64,000 nt of DNA from Azospirillum soli (GTDB taxonomy: Bacteria; Pseudomonadota; Alphaproteobacteria; Azospirillales; Azospirillaceae). Positions 33,625 through 42,022 of the stretch are shown piece by piece (the first letter of the stretch is position 1; each line of letters begins with the position of its first letter). The DNA lies in contig NZ_JAGINQ010000002.1 in the NCBI RefSeq assembly GCF_017876165.1, forward strand, positions 62,001 to 126,000, in the 5' to 3' direction. The position numbers were made by a program, and so were the translations under genes. A model generated the notes under the pieces. That model was not told the origin of the DNA. It was given only the letters and a program-made list of their open reading frames with translations, and made no database searches.

Positions 33625-33927
33625 ATGTCGGACAAGCTGGTGGGCGCCAAGCGCCAGACGGCCCTGAAAGAACTGCACGGCTGGTCGGAGGTGCTGGAGC
33701 GCGACGCGATCCGCAAGACCTATCACTTCCCCAACTTCCCCGCCGCTTGGGGCTTCATGAGCCAGGTCGCCCTGTTGGCCGAGCGCGCCGACCACCATCC
33801 CGAATGGTTCAACGACATGGGCCGGGTGGAGGTGATCCTCTACACCCGCACCGTGGACGGCGTGACCCAGGCCGATGTGGACTTCGCCCACCGCCTGGAC
33901 CAGATCGCGCCGGTTCACGACCGCTAA
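33625..33927 (+). CDS. phhB: 4a-hydroxytetrahydrobiopterin dehydratase
   Basis: A 100-residue pterin-4a-carbinolamine dehydratase, which recycles the cofactor of phenylalanine hydroxylase. Signature residues are FPNFPAAWGFMSQVALLAERADHHPEW and the final DVDFAHRLDQI. GGGGAGG at 33608 precedes ATG 33625. No phhA lies nearby, as is common for stand-alone PCD genes in alphaproteobacteria. It is divergent from the metallopeptidase-like gene and convergent with the DUF4143 ATPase (2-bp gap). Confidence 0.93.
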   Translation: MSDKLVGAKRQTALKELHGWSEVLERDAIRKTYHFPNFPAAWGFMSQVALLAERADHHPEWFNDMGRVEVILYTRTVDGVTQADVDFAHRLDQIAPVHDR

Positions 33928-33929
33928 GA

Positions 33930-35342
33930 TCAGCCTCCTGATCCTACTTCGTCGGCCACGCGGCGGCCGACCTCGTAGCAGTATTGGCTGGCTGGGCGGT
34001 GCCAGACCTCCACCCCGTCGTGCGCCTTCAGCGACGCGGCGGTCTGCGTCGTGGCACCGACCCAGCGCAGCGGCGCGTTACGCTTGGCGAATTGGATCAG
34101 CCCGTTGATCGTAGCCCCATCGGTGACCGCCGCATCGATTCCGGCCAGCGCGCAGGCCCAGGACGGCCGCCCGTTCTCCGCCGACAGGGAGACGAGGTCC
34201 ACCGGCCCTTCCGGCAGCCGCGCGTAATGCAGCCGCGGCAACTCGCGGGAGGCCAGCCACTGCCCGACCACGGCGCTTTCCGCTAGCGCCGGCAGCACCG
34301 GATCGTCCGCCGCCACCGGCCCGAATAGCGCGGCGTAGAGGCACGGCGTCGTCAGGTGGATCTTGAAGGTGCGCATGCGCTGGAACCGCCCGCCTTCCGG
34401 GTGCACCCGCGCCATGCGGACGATCAGGAAGGATGCCTCCAGGTAATCGAGATAGCGGCGGATCGTGTTCTTGGCGATGCCGGCCCGCTCGGCAATGCCC
34501 TCAATGGACACCTCGCGCCCCGTGTTGCGGGCCAGCAGCAGCAGCAACGCGTTCAGCTCCGCCGTACCGCCGATGCTGGTCAGCCCCGGCAGGTCCTGGT
34601 GCAGCAGCGCTCCCAGCACCTCGGTCCGCAGCAGGCGCGCGGCATCCCCATGCGACCGCAGCAGCAGCGCCTCCGGAAAGCCACCGCCGTTGATGTAGTG
34701 CAGGAAGCGCGCGTTCAGCGCCGCCACGTCGTGCACCACATACATCGGCGTCCCCTTGCCGAAGAACATGGGCTCGATCAGGTCGCGCTCCGCCCCGGTC
34801 AAGCGCAGGTATTCGGCGAAAGTCAGCGGCGGAAGCACGAACTCCTCGCAGCCCGCCGGCACCTCCCGCCGCGCGCCCCCGCTGGAGACGGCGACGATCC
34901 GCGCATCCGGATGCGCGGCGGCGATGGCGGGCAATTGCTCCTCCCAGCCGCGCGCGTGGTGGATGGCGTCGAGCACGACCAACCCCGCCCCCGGCGCACG
35001 GCCGCGCAAGGCCACGACCAGCCGGTCAAGCGAAAGTCCCTGCACCGCCGGAGCGTCCAGCGCGGCGTAGGCGATGGCGTCGGCTGGTGTGCCGGTCTCC
35101 AGAAGACGCTGGATCGCCTGACGGATCAGCACCGTCTTGCCGACGCGCCGGGGACCGGCCAACACCAGCGGCGGAGCGCCCTCCGCTCGGCTGACCCGGC
35201 GCAGGAAGGTGTCGAAGAAGGCTCGGCGAGGCAGGGCCGCCATCTCGGCCTCCGGCGCGCCGCCATCCCGCCGTGAGCCGTCCCACCAGGGATTGTCGAG
35301 CGCCACGCGGCCCATCATCTCGGCTTCGGTCAGAATCCGCAT
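33930..35342 (-). CDS. DUF4143-type AAA ATPase, Walker B altered
   Basis: A 470-residue protein with an N-terminal P-loop domain (LVLAGPRRVGKTVLIRQAI, Walker A), middle winged-helix region (EVSIEGIAERAGIAKNTIRRYLDYLEASFLI) and C-terminal DUF4143 domain. Such proteins are abundant, often mobile-like accessory genes of unknown role. The Walker B segment reads LVVLDAIHHA where family members have LDEIH; the codon is GCC, so the catalytic Glu is Ala. The sensor region reads VSSGGARR. ATP may be bound but not hydrolysed. ATG 35342 is preceded by a sigma70-like promoter. The gene is convergent with phhB. Confidence 0.88.
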   Translation of the reverse strand: MRILTEAEMMGRVALDNPWWDGSRRDGGAPEAEMAALPRRAFFDTFLRRVSRAEGAPPLVLAGPRRVGKTVLIRQAIQRLLETGTPADAIAYAALDAPAVQGLSLDRLVVALRGRAPGAGLVVLDAIHHARGWEEQLPAIAAAHPDARIVAVSSGGARREVPAGCEEFVLPPLTFAEYLRLTGAERDLIEPMFFGKGTPMYVVHDVAALNARFLHYINGGGFPEALLLRSHGDAARLLRTEVLGALLHQDLPGLTSIGGTAELNALLLLLARNTGREVSIEGIAERAGIAKNTIRRYLDYLEASFLIVRMARVHPEGGRFQRMRTFKIHLTTPCLYAALFGPVAADDPVLPALAESAVVGQWLASRELPRLHYARLPEGPVDLVSLSAENGRPSWACALAGIDAAVTDGATINGLIQFAKRNAPLRWVGATTQTAASLKAHDGVEVWHRPASQYCYEVGRRVADEVGSGG

Positions 35343-35372
35343 GGCGTCCTGGCAAGATCAACTCAGTGATCT

Positions 35373-35402
35373 TATATAGCCCACACCAAATCCCTTACAC
35401 AA
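35373..35402 (-). promoter_or_regulatory. Promoter of the DUF4143 ATPase gene
   Basis: On the minus strand TTGTGT (35402-35397) and TATATA (35378-35373) are 18 bp apart and 30 bp upstream of ATG 35342. An overlapping hairpin CCCTT...AAGGG (35392-35408) could be an operator. Confidence 0.45.
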
Positions 35403-35488
35403 CAAGGGCTTTTACCATTCCTTTATGGCGGGGCACCATGATTGGGTCTGCGTGTAAAGGCGTTTGCCATGCGACCATGGTCTAAGCC

Positions 35489-36559
35489 ATGGCGGCTTGC
35501 GCGCCATACGGCGCCGTGCAGAATGACGAGATTGTTCGCGCAAACGGGGATGTCCGCTTGACGCCTGGACTGATCGAACGAGACGAGGCCGCAACGTTGA
35601 TCGAATCCGGACGGACGCTGCTCCTGGCCGGTGACGAGGCGTTGCTGACCGGCCTGCCGCGCGGCCGCTGGATCGCCGGCACCATCCCCTATTTCATGAC
35701 CGAGACGGGCGGCGTGGCCAGTCGCGACCGCGTCTTCGCCGCCGCCCTGCCGGAGCCGGCGACCAGCCCGCTGATCCGCTTCTACGGCACCGAAGCGCTG
35801 TCCGGCATCGGCGCCAACACGCCGGAAAACGGCTTCACCGCCCTGATCATCCCCGCCTTTTCGGAACCGCACACCGCCTTCGCCCAGGGTGTGTTCAGCT
35901 TCGAGGGGGTCTTCAACGCACCGCTGGTCGGCTGGATCGCCGGCGTCGCGGCCGAGGATGTCGGCAAGCGCCCGCCAAAGGTGTTCAACGGCGCGACCGG
36001 CGAATCCTCCGCGACCATGGCGCTGGCCATGCACATGCCCCTGCCGGCCGGGCTGTCGGCAAAGGTCGGCATTGTCAACCCGTTCCGCCAGGGCGACGGC
36101 CCCGCCATCAGCTTCGCCGAGCGCAGCTTCACCGCGTCCGAATGCATGGTGGATGGGGAACCGGTCAATCTCGTCCGCTACATCCGTGAGCAGGGAATCG
36201 ATCGGAAACTGCCGCTGGTCGCCGACTATTTCGGGACGCCGGTCAACGTCTCGATCGAAAGCATCGATGAGGCCGCGGGGCAGGTCCGCTTCTACGCGCC
36301 GGTGTTCCCCGGCATCGCCTACCGCTTCGCCGCCCCGCTCGACGATTACGACGCCGCCTTCCGCACGGCGGCGGCCGAGGCGTCGGGGGAGCCGGTCTTC
36401 GCCTGCAACTGCATCCGCAATTACCAGTACACCGGCTTTCCCGGCGCGCCGGTAGCGCCCTTCTCCGGACCGCTGACCTTCGGCGAGATTGCCTATGTGC
36501 TGGTGAATCAGACTCTGGTCTACCTGACCATCGACGGGATCACGCCACCGCCAAAGTGA
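35489..36559 (+). CDS. Conserved protein of unknown function (DUF6976-like)
   Basis: An uncharacterised 356-residue protein. The opening region ERDEAATLIESGRTLLLAGDEALLTGLPRGRWIAGTIPYFMTETGG is what I recall for DUF6976 proteins; I cannot confirm this. It has no signal peptide and no membrane helix. One Cys-rich spot (FACNCIRNYQYTGF) near residue 310 could bind metal. The start is uncertain: ATG 35489 and GTG 35516 are both possible and neither has a good Shine-Dalgarno. It is divergent from the DUF4143 ATPase and convergent with corA, and its stop lies in an 18-bp tandem repeat. Confidence 0.7.
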   Translation: MAACAPYGAVQNDEIVRANGDVRLTPGLIERDEAATLIESGRTLLLAGDEALLTGLPRGRWIAGTIPYFMTETGGVASRDRVFAAALPEPATSPLIRFYGTEALSGIGANTPENGFTALIIPAFSEPHTAFAQGVFSFEGVFNAPLVGWIAGVAAEDVGKRPPKVFNGATGESSATMALAMHMPLPAGLSAKVGIVNPFRQGDGPAISFAERSFTASECMVDGEPVNLVRYIREQGIDRKLPLVADYFGTPVNVSIESIDEAAGQVRFYAPVFPGIAYRFAAPLDDYDAAFRTAAAEASGEPVFACNCIRNYQYTGFPGAPVAPFSGPLTFGEIAYVLVNQTLVYLTIDGITPPPK

Positions 36560-36599
36560 CCTTGGGCGCCGAAGTGACCTTGGGCGCCGAAGTGACCTT
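36554..36599. repeat. 18-bp tandem repeat between convergent genes
   Basis: The unit AAGTGACCTTGGGCGCCG occurs at 36554-36571 and 36572-36589, followed by a partial third copy to 36599. The first copy holds the stop codon of the upstream gene and the last abuts the corA stop. Copy number may vary between strains. Confidence 0.85.
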
Positions 36600-37591
36600 T
36601 AAAGCCACCCGCGCCGGCGGAAGTACCAGAGCGGCACGACCGCCGACAGTACCATCAGCACCAGCGCCATGGGATAGCCGAACTCCCAGTCCAGCTCCGG
36701 CATGTGGTGGAAGTTCATCCCGTAGGCCGAGGCGATCAGCGTCGGCGGCATCAGCGCGACCGCCACCACCGAGAAGATCTTGATGATGGCGTTCTGCTCG
36801 ATGTTGATGAGGCCCAGCGTGGCGTCGAGCAGGAAGTTGGACTCATGCGCCAGGAACCCCGCATGCTCGTTCAGGGAGCGCAGGTCGCGCGTCAGGGTCT
36901 TCAGCGCGGCCTTCTGCTCCTTGCTCAGCCGCCCGGCGGTGACCGAGGTCAGGAACGCCACCAGCCGATCGAGCCCGGCGAGGCTGTCCCGCACCTTGTG
37001 CGTCAGGTCACCGGCGCGCCCGATGCCGCGCAGCACGTCCTGCAATTCGTCCGGCTTCTTGGCCGCCCGCCCGAAGCCCTTGCTGTCCAGCGATTCGTTG
37101 AAGACGCGCGCCGACAGCCCGTCGATGCGCGCACCGATCAGCTCCAGCACGTCGGCCAGCCGGTCGATGACCGCGTCGAGAAGGCCGAGCAGCGCGTCCT
37201 CCGCGCTCGCCAGCAGCTCCGGCTGGCGCCCGGTACGCGCCGCGAAGGTGGCGACGGAGCGCGGCTCGGAATAGCGCAGCGTGATGACGTGCCGGGGCGT
37301 CAGCACGAAGGTCAGCTCGCCCTGCTCCGGGTAGGGCGTGTCGGCCCGCACGATGACGGTGGCGGTCAGGTAGACCGCGTCGCCCTCGGTGTAGAGCTGG
37401 CTCGACGCCTCGATTTCCTTCATTTCCTCGCGCGTCGGTAGGTCGCAGCCGGTGGCCGCCCCCACATGCGCGCGCTCCGCCTCGTCCGGGCGCAGCAGAT
37501 CGATCCACACCGTGCCCGGCGGCAGCGGATCGCCGACGCCGAGCGGCTGCTCGACGACCCGACCGCCGGTCCGGGCGTAGACGGTGATCAT
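36599..37591 (-). CDS. corA: Magnesium/cobalt transporter CorA
   Basis: A 330-residue CorA-family channel that admits Mg2+ (also Co2+, Ni2+) down its gradient. The cytosolic alpha/beta domain is followed by a long stalk helix and two C-terminal membrane helices; the selectivity signature is [13 protein letters not shown] with the invariant GMN. The C-terminus WYFRRRGWL is basic as usual. ATG 37591 overlaps the folD stop (ATGA). It is the last gene of yggT-yggU-folD-corA. Regulation by an M-box or other riboswitch is not seen. Confidence 0.92.
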   Translation of the reverse strand: MITVYARTGGRVVEQPLGVGDPLPPGTVWIDLLRPDEAERAHVGAATGCDLPTREEMKEIEASSQLYTEGDAVYLTATVIVRADTPYPEQGELTFVLTPRHVITLRYSEPRSVATFAARTGRQPELLASAEDALLGLLDAVIDRLADVLELIGARIDGLSARVFNESLDSKGFGRAAKKPDELQDVLRGIGRAGDLTHKVRDSLAGLDRLVAFLTSVTAGRLSKEQKAALKTLTRDLRSLNEHAGFLAHESNFLLDATLGLINIEQNAIIKIFSVVAVALMPPTLIASAYGMNFHHMPELDWEFGYPMALVLMVLSAVVPLWYFRRRGWL

Positions 37592-38493
37592 GCAACAGCT
37601 TCGGCCGGGACCGGAGCCCCAGCCGCGCGGCAGGCCGCCGTCAGCGTGTTCAGCATCAGGCAGGCGATGGTCATCGGCCCGACGCCGCCCGGCACCGGCG
37701 TGATGGCGCCCGCCACCTTGGCGCACTCATCATAGGCCACGTCGCCGACCAGCTTCGTCTTGCCCTCTTCGGCCGCCGGAATGCGGTTCATGCCGACGTC
37801 GATCACCACGGCACCCGGCTTGATCCAGTCGCCGCGCACCATCTCCGCCCGGCCAACCGCCGCCACGACGATGTCGGCGCGCCGGCATTCCTCGGCCAGA
37901 TCCTTGGTGCGGGAATGGGCCATGGTCACCGTGCAGTCGGCCTGGAGCAGCAACTGCGCCATCGGCTTGCCGACGATGTTGGAACGGCCGATGACCAGCG
38001 CCCGCTTGCCCGACAGGTCACGGCCCAGCACGTCGCGGATCAGCAGCAGGCACCCCAGCGGCGTGCAGGGGATGGTGGCGCCGGGGCTGCCGGTCGCCAG
38101 CAGGCCGGCGTTGACGACGTGGAAGCCGTCGGCGTCCTTCTCCGGCGCGATGCGGGCCAGCACCTTCTGGGTGTCCATGTGCTTGGGCAGCGGCAGCTGC
38201 ACCAGGATGCCGTGCACCGCCGGGTCGGCGTTCAGTGTGTCGATCAGGGCCAGCATGTCCGCCTCGGTCATGTCGGCGGACTTGTGATGGTCGAAGCTGT
38301 TCATGCCCAGCTCGACCAGGGCGCGTTCCTTGGAGCGGACATAGACCTGGCTGGCCGGGTCCTCGCCCACCAGCACGACGGCGAGGCCGGGGGTCACGCC
38401 ATGGCTGGCCTTGAGGGCGGCCACGCCCTCGGCAACGCGCGACCGCAGCCCGGCCGCGAATGCCTTGCCGTCGATGATCTTGGCTTCAGCCAT
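37588..38493 (-). CDS. folD: Bifunctional methylene-THF dehydrogenase / cyclohydrolase
   Basis: FolD converts 5,10-methylene-THF to 10-formyl-THF in two steps using NADP+. The 301-residue protein has the active-site Lys in [38 protein letters not shown] loop [11 protein letters not shown] and the C-terminal [15 protein letters not shown] 38493 has GGAGAATT upstream. The start region overlaps the 3' end of the DUF167 gene by 8 bp, and the stop overlaps corA. With folC at the left of the window it serves one-carbon metabolism, though in another operon. Confidence 0.96.
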   Translation of the reverse strand: MAEAKIIDGKAFAAGLRSRVAEGVAALKASHGVTPGLAVVLVGEDPASQVYVRSKERALVELGMNSFDHHKSADMTEADMLALIDTLNADPAVHGILVQLPLPKHMDTQKVLARIAPEKDADGFHVVNAGLLATGSPGATIPCTPLGCLLLIRDVLGRDLSGKRALVIGRSNIVGKPMAQLLLQADCTVTMAHSRTKDLAEECRRADIVVAAVGRAEMVRGDWIKPGAVVIDVGMNRIPAAEEGKTKLVGDVAYDECAKVAGAITPVPGGVGPMTIACLMLNTLTAACRAAGAPVPAEAVA

Positions 38494-38830
38494 CGGAATT
38501 CTCCGTCTCCACAAGCGCCGGCAGGCGGCGCATCAACTCGGCCGGGTCACCGGCCACATGCACAATCTTGTTCCGGTCGGTGGCGCCGGCCACCACCGTC
38601 AGGCTGGTCTTGGGCAGTTTCCACGCCTTCGCCAGCAGCTTCACCACCGCCTCGTTCGCCTTGCCGTTTTCCGGCACGGCGGTGACCGAGACCTTCAGCA
38701 CCTTGCCCCCGGGCGCCGTGTCGGCCAGCCCACCAATCGCGTTGCGCGACGCCTTGGGCGTCACGCGCAACGACAGCCGGACGCCGTCTGCGACGGGTTC
38801 GATCGCACCCGCCTTCGAATCCAGGGCCAT
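38486..38830 (-). CDS. DUF167 (YggU) family protein
   Basis: A 114-residue protein of the YggU/DUF167 family, identified by [18 protein letters not shown] and [35 protein letters not shown]. The biochemical role is not known; the gene is commonly next to yggT and pyrroline-carboxylate reductase or folD. ATG 38830 shares a base with the TGA of yggT (TGATG). It overlaps the start of folD by 8 bp. Confidence 0.93.
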   Translation of the reverse strand: MALDSKAGAIEPVADGVRLSLRVTPKASRNAIGGLADTAPGGKVLKVSVTAVPENGKANEAVVKLLAKAWKLPKTSLTVVAGATDRNKIVHVAGDPAELMRRLPALVETENSDG

Positions 38831-39114
38831 CAGAAGCGCGGCCAGTATTCGGCCATCAGGTTGCGGATGAAGAAGATGATCAGGATCAGAACGATCGGCG
38901 AAATGTCGATGCCGCCCATGTTCGGGATGACCCGGCGGATCGGCCGCAGCACCGGCTCGGTGATCCGGTAGAGGAAGTCGCCGATCGCGTAGACCGCGCG
39001 GTTGCGCGTGTTGACGACGTTGAACGCCACCAGCCAGCTCAACACCGCCGATGCGATGAGCAGCCAGACGAAGAGGCTGAGAACGGTGTCGATCAGCAGG
39101 TACAGTGCAATCAT
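38830..39114 (-). CDS. YggT family membrane protein
   Basis: A 94-residue YggT protein with two hydrophobic segments ([22 protein letters not shown] and [15 protein letters not shown]) flanking the conserved [25 protein letters not shown]. Family members are implicated in osmotic tolerance, ion handling and septal positioning. It heads the leftward yggT-yggU-folD-corA operon. The promoter should lie in 39115-39296 shared with the tRNA gene; no clear -10 is visible. Confidence 0.93.
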   Translation of the reverse strand: MIALYLLIDTVLSLFVWLLIASAVLSWLVAFNVVNTRNRAVYAIGDFLYRITEPVLRPIRRVIPNMGGIDISPIVLILIIFFIRNLMAEYWPRF

Positions 39115-39296
39115 GCCCGGCCCGTCCCATTTTGTTCCGATTTTGGGGCACCCTAATCACAAGCTTTGACGCCTGTCCAGTGCCGCGCGGAGGGTGCACC
39201 CACACCTCTTTCGCGCGAGCACGCTCATGCGAGCGAGAAGGCTTGACACGCCCCCCTGCCATGACCATTATCCCGCCCACGCCGGTGACGGTGTGT

Positions 39297-39372
39297 GGGG
39301 CCGTAGCTCAGCTGGGAGAGCGACGCGTTCGCAATGCGTAGGTCGGGAGTTCGATCCTCCTCGGCTCCACCA
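39297..39372 (+). tRNA. tRNA-Ala (anticodon CGC)
   Basis: A complete cloverleaf of 76 nt including encoded CCA: acceptor GGGGCCG/CGGCTCC, D-stem GCTC/GAGC, anticodon stem ACGCG/TGCGT with loop TTCGCAA (anticodon CGC, reads GCG), T-arm with TTCGATC. One G-U pair sits in the acceptor stem near position 3-70, an alanine identity signal. The preceding divergent region also serves yggT, and a strong terminator follows. Confidence 0.97.
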
Positions 39373-39394
39373 ATTTCCCGGACGTAAAATGCGC

Positions 39395-39418
39395 AAGCGG
39401 CCTTTCGGCCGCTTTTTT
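39395..39418 (+). terminator. Rho-independent terminator of tRNA-Ala
   Basis: Stem AAGCGGCC/GGCCGCTT with a short TTTC loop and a T-run at 39413-39418. On the other strand the stem may also help to end the amino-acid transporter message, but the minus-strand T-run is weak. Confidence 0.9.
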
Positions 39419-39500
39419 GTTGCCCGCGTCGTTTGTTGCCCGCATTGCAGGTTGGGCCAACCAAAGGGCGGCCCAACAGCACATATGCGAAATATGCGAA

Positions 39501-40190
39501 TTACCCCCGCGCCCGCAGGTACGGCGTCATGCGCCACTCCGCGTAGCGGATGGCGCGCGAGGCGAGGAAGTTCAGCAGCAGGTAGATCGTCCCCGCCACG
39601 ATGAAGATCTCAAACACGGCGAAGGACTGTGCGATCACCTTGCGCGCGATGCCGGTGATCTCCAGCAGCGTGATGGTGCTGGCGAGCGAGCTGGCCTTGA
39701 CCATCAGGATGATTTCGTTGCCGTAGGCCGGCAGCATCTGGCGGATGGCGACCGGCAGCACGATGCGGCGGAACACCAGCGTCCGCGACATGCCGCAGGC
39801 GCGCGCCGCCTCCACCTGCCCCAGCGGGACCGACAGGATGGCACCGCGCAGGATCTCGCTGGTGTAGGCCCCGGTGTTGAGGGTCAGCGCCAGGATGGCG
39901 CACCAGAAGGGCTCGCGCAGGAAGGGCCACAGGAAACTGTCGCGAACGAACGCAAACTGCCCAAGCCCGTAGTAGATGAGAAAAATCTGCACCAGCAGCG
40001 GCGTGCCGCGGAACACAAACACGTAGGCGGCCATCGCCCGCTCGGCGATTCGGTTGCCGGACAGGCGCAGCATCGCCACGGCGAAGGCCACGACCGCACC
40101 GAACAGCAGCGCCAGCCCGACCAGTTCCAGGGTCACCGGGACGCCGCCCAGCAGGGTCGGCACGCTGTCCCACATCAGTTCCCAATTCAC
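39501..40190 (-). CDS. Polar amino-acid ABC transporter permease (HisM-like)
   Basis: A 229-residue inner-membrane permease of the HisM/ArtM type with five predicted helices (LLGGVPVTLELVGLALLFGAVV and on), the EAA motif EAARACGMSRTLVFRRIVLP and LPAYGNEIILMVKASSLAS. It pairs with the other permease to form the channel of the transporter. I use GTG 40190 (NWELMWDS), just after the HisQ-like gene stop; the next in-frame ATG is 5 codons downstream. The EAA loop confirms ABC importer function. The most likely substrates are basic or polar amino acids, judged from the binding protein. Confidence 0.93.
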   Translation of the reverse strand: MNWELMWDSVPTLLGGVPVTLELVGLALLFGAVVAFAVAMLRLSGNRIAERAMAAYVFVFRGTPLLVQIFLIYYGLGQFAFVRDSFLWPFLREPFWCAILALTLNTGAYTSEILRGAILSVPLGQVEAARACGMSRTLVFRRIVLPVAIRQMLPAYGNEIILMVKASSLASTITLLEITGIARKVIAQSFAVFEIFIVAGTIYLLLNFLASRAIRYAEWRMTPYLRARG

Positions 40191-40194
40191 CGGT

Positions 40195-40899
40195 TCAGGC
40201 CCTCCGCACGCCACGGCTGGCATAGCGCTCCGCCCGTTCGAACGCCGCCGTCGAAACGGTCGTCAGCACGAGGTAGAGGGCCGCCGCGGTGGTGTAGAAC
40301 AGGAACGGCTGGCGGGTGGACCCCGCCGCCACATGCGCCACGCGCATGATCTCGGCCAGCGCCGTCACGGAAATCAGCGCCGTGTCCTTCAGCGTCAGCT
40401 GCCACACATTGCCGAGCCCCGGCAGCGCGTAGCGCAGCGTTTGCGGCACCAGGATGCGGCGCAGGATCAGCCAGCGGCTCATGCCGCAGGCGCGCGCCGC
40501 CTCGATCTGGCCCATGGGGACCGCCTGCACGGCGCCCCGGATCACCTCCGTCGAATAGGCGCCGGAGATCAGCCCCACCGCCAGCACGCCGATGGTGAAG
40601 GCGTTCAGCTCGATGTAGCCCTCGTAACCGAAGACGCCGGCCAAGGCCATGGCCATGCCGCCGCCGCCGAAGAACAGCAGGTAGATGACCAGCAGTTCCG
40701 GCACGCCGCGCACGACGGTGGTGTAGACCTCGGCAACGCCGTTCAGGATCAGGCTGTGGCTGAGCTTCGCCGCCGCCCCGGCCGAGCCGAAGAGGATGCC
40801 GAGCGCGAAGGACGACAGCGACACGGCGACGGTCATCGCCGCCCCCGACAGGAGTTGTCCGCCCCACCCGCCTGGACCGAATGAAAGAAGTTCGAACAT
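40195..40899 (-). CDS. Polar amino-acid ABC transporter permease (HisQ-like)
   Basis: A 234-residue permease with helices from GGQLLSGAAMTVAVSLSSFALGI onward, the EAA motif EAARACGMSRWLILRRILVPQTL and GLGNVWQLTLKDTALISVTALAE, which match HisQ. With HisM it forms the membrane heterodimer. ATG 40899 is preferred; GTG 40905 is in frame and open. It is separated from the binding-protein gene by a palindromic repeat, a typical way to make the soluble component more abundant than the membrane ones. Confidence 0.93.
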   Translation of the reverse strand: MFELLSFGPGGWGGQLLSGAAMTVAVSLSSFALGILFGSAGAAAKLSHSLILNGVAEVYTTVVRGVPELLVIYLLFFGGGGMAMALAGVFGYEGYIELNAFTIGVLAVGLISGAYSTEVIRGAVQAVPMGQIEAARACGMSRWLILRRILVPQTLRYALPGLGNVWQLTLKDTALISVTALAEIMRVAHVAAGSTRQPFLFYTTAAALYLVLTTVSTAAFERAERYASRGVRRA

Positions 40900-40965
40900 G
40901 AGCACCGGGCGCCGTTCCCTCTCCCCATCGGGAAGGCCTTGCGAAAGGAGTGTGCTTCACCGTTC

Positions 40966-41050
40966 CCGTCATCCCCGCGCAGGCAGGGACCCAGGGCAAC
41001 TCGGACACTCGCCGGAATGCCCTGGATTCCCGCTTTCGCGGGAATGACGG
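40966..41050. repeat. Palindromic repeat between binding protein and permease genes
   Basis: Arms of 33 bp at 40966-40998 and 41018-41050, of the CCGTCATTCCCGCG...GGGAATCCAGGG type found scattered in many Gram-negative genomes, surround a 19-bp loop. The right arm starts CCCTGGATTCCCGCTTTCGC. In the leftward transcript it forms a strong hairpin after the binding-protein stop codon. Confidence 0.85.
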
Positions 41051-41095
41051 AGGAAGACAGCTTTCGCGAAGCCCCGAAGGAGCGAAGGGAAAACG

Positions 41096-41950
41096 TTACT
41101 TGATGGAGATGTCGTAGCCGAAGTGCTGCGTGCTCAGCTTCGTGATGGTGCCGTCCTTGTTGGCCTCAGCGATGGCCTTGTTGAACAGCTCCTTCAGGTC
41201 GCCATCGGCCTTGCGCAGGCCGACGCCCACGCCCTTGCCCAGCACGCCGCGCGCGAAGCCCGGACCGAACAGGGTCATGTCCTTGTTGGTCTTCACGATG
41301 GCCTCGGTCGCCGAACGGTCGCCGAAGATAGCGTCCACACGGCCGGCGGCCAGATCGATGCCGGCGTTGTCCAGCTTGTCGTAGGTGCGGACCGACACCT
41401 TCGGCAGGTGCTTCTCCATGAAGTTGGCCTGGATGGTGGAGGTCTGCACGCCCACCGTCTTGCCCTTCAGCGCCTCCGCCATCTTGTCGATGGCCGCCTT
41501 GTTGGCCGGGGCGTCGGCGGCGAGGTCGATGCGCTCCGCGTCGAACTTCACCTGCGCCAGCGGCGAGTTCTTCATGGTGCCGAACATCGACGGCTCGGTG
41601 CCGTAGGGGCCGGCGAAGGTGATGACCTTCTCGCGCTCGTCGGTGATCGACATGGCGGCCATGATGGCGTCGTACTTGCCCTGCTGCAGCGCCGGAATCA
41701 TGCCGTCCCAATCCTGGGCGACGATCTCGCACTCGGCGTTCATCTTCTTGCAGAGTTCCTTGGCCAGATCGACCTCGAAGCCGATCAGCTTGCCCGACGG
41801 ATCGGTGGCGTTCCACGGGGCGTAGGCGCCCTCGGTGGCGACGCGGACCTTCTTCCACTCCTTGGCCTCGGCAGCGCCGCCGGCGGCCGCCACGATGGCG
41901 CCGAGCGCCAGAGCCCCAATGATCTTCTTCGCCGCAACGATCTTCTTCAC
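41096..41950 (-). CDS. Amino-acid ABC transporter periplasmic binding protein
   Basis: A 284-residue SBP of the LAO/HisJ group. Residues 1-29 form a Sec signal (VAAKKIIGALALGAIVAAAGGAAEA). The mature protein begins with VRVATEGAYAPWNATDPSGKLIGFEVDLAKELC, has the WDGMIPALQQGKYDAIMAAMSIT segment and R/D ligand contacts (YGTEPSM, GRVDAIFGD). These fit lysine/arginine/ornithine or histidine, but octopine/nopaline or glutamine cannot be excluded. GTG 41950 has a strong GAGGAGG Shine-Dalgarno. It is cotranscribed after the ATPase gene and followed by the repeat and permeases. Confidence 0.93.
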   Translation of the reverse strand: MKKIVAAKKIIGALALGAIVAAAGGAAEAKEWKKVRVATEGAYAPWNATDPSGKLIGFEVDLAKELCKKMNAECEIVAQDWDGMIPALQQGKYDAIMAAMSITDEREKVITFAGPYGTEPSMFGTMKNSPLAQVKFDAERIDLAADAPANKAAIDKMAEALKGKTVGVQTSTIQANFMEKHLPKVSVRTYDKLDNAGIDLAAGRVDAIFGDRSATEAIVKTNKDMTLFGPGFARGVLGKGVGVGLRKADGDLKELFNKAIAEANKDGTITKLSTQHFGYDISIK

Positions 41951-42022
41951 GGATCAACCTCCTCTGTTCGGATGGCCCTTGTTGCCGGGCCGGTCTTTGA
42001 ACTTTGACGGGTTACAGTTTGG

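Noticed and set aside
36560-36783. Continuation of the unknown gene through the tandem repeat as a frameshifted gene
   Set aside because: The frame after the repeat is the shadow of corA and has no similarity to the upstream protein.
39297-39500. tRNA-Ala as a possible integration site
   Set aside because: No integrase and no partial duplicate of the tRNA 3' end were seen in the flanking sequence.
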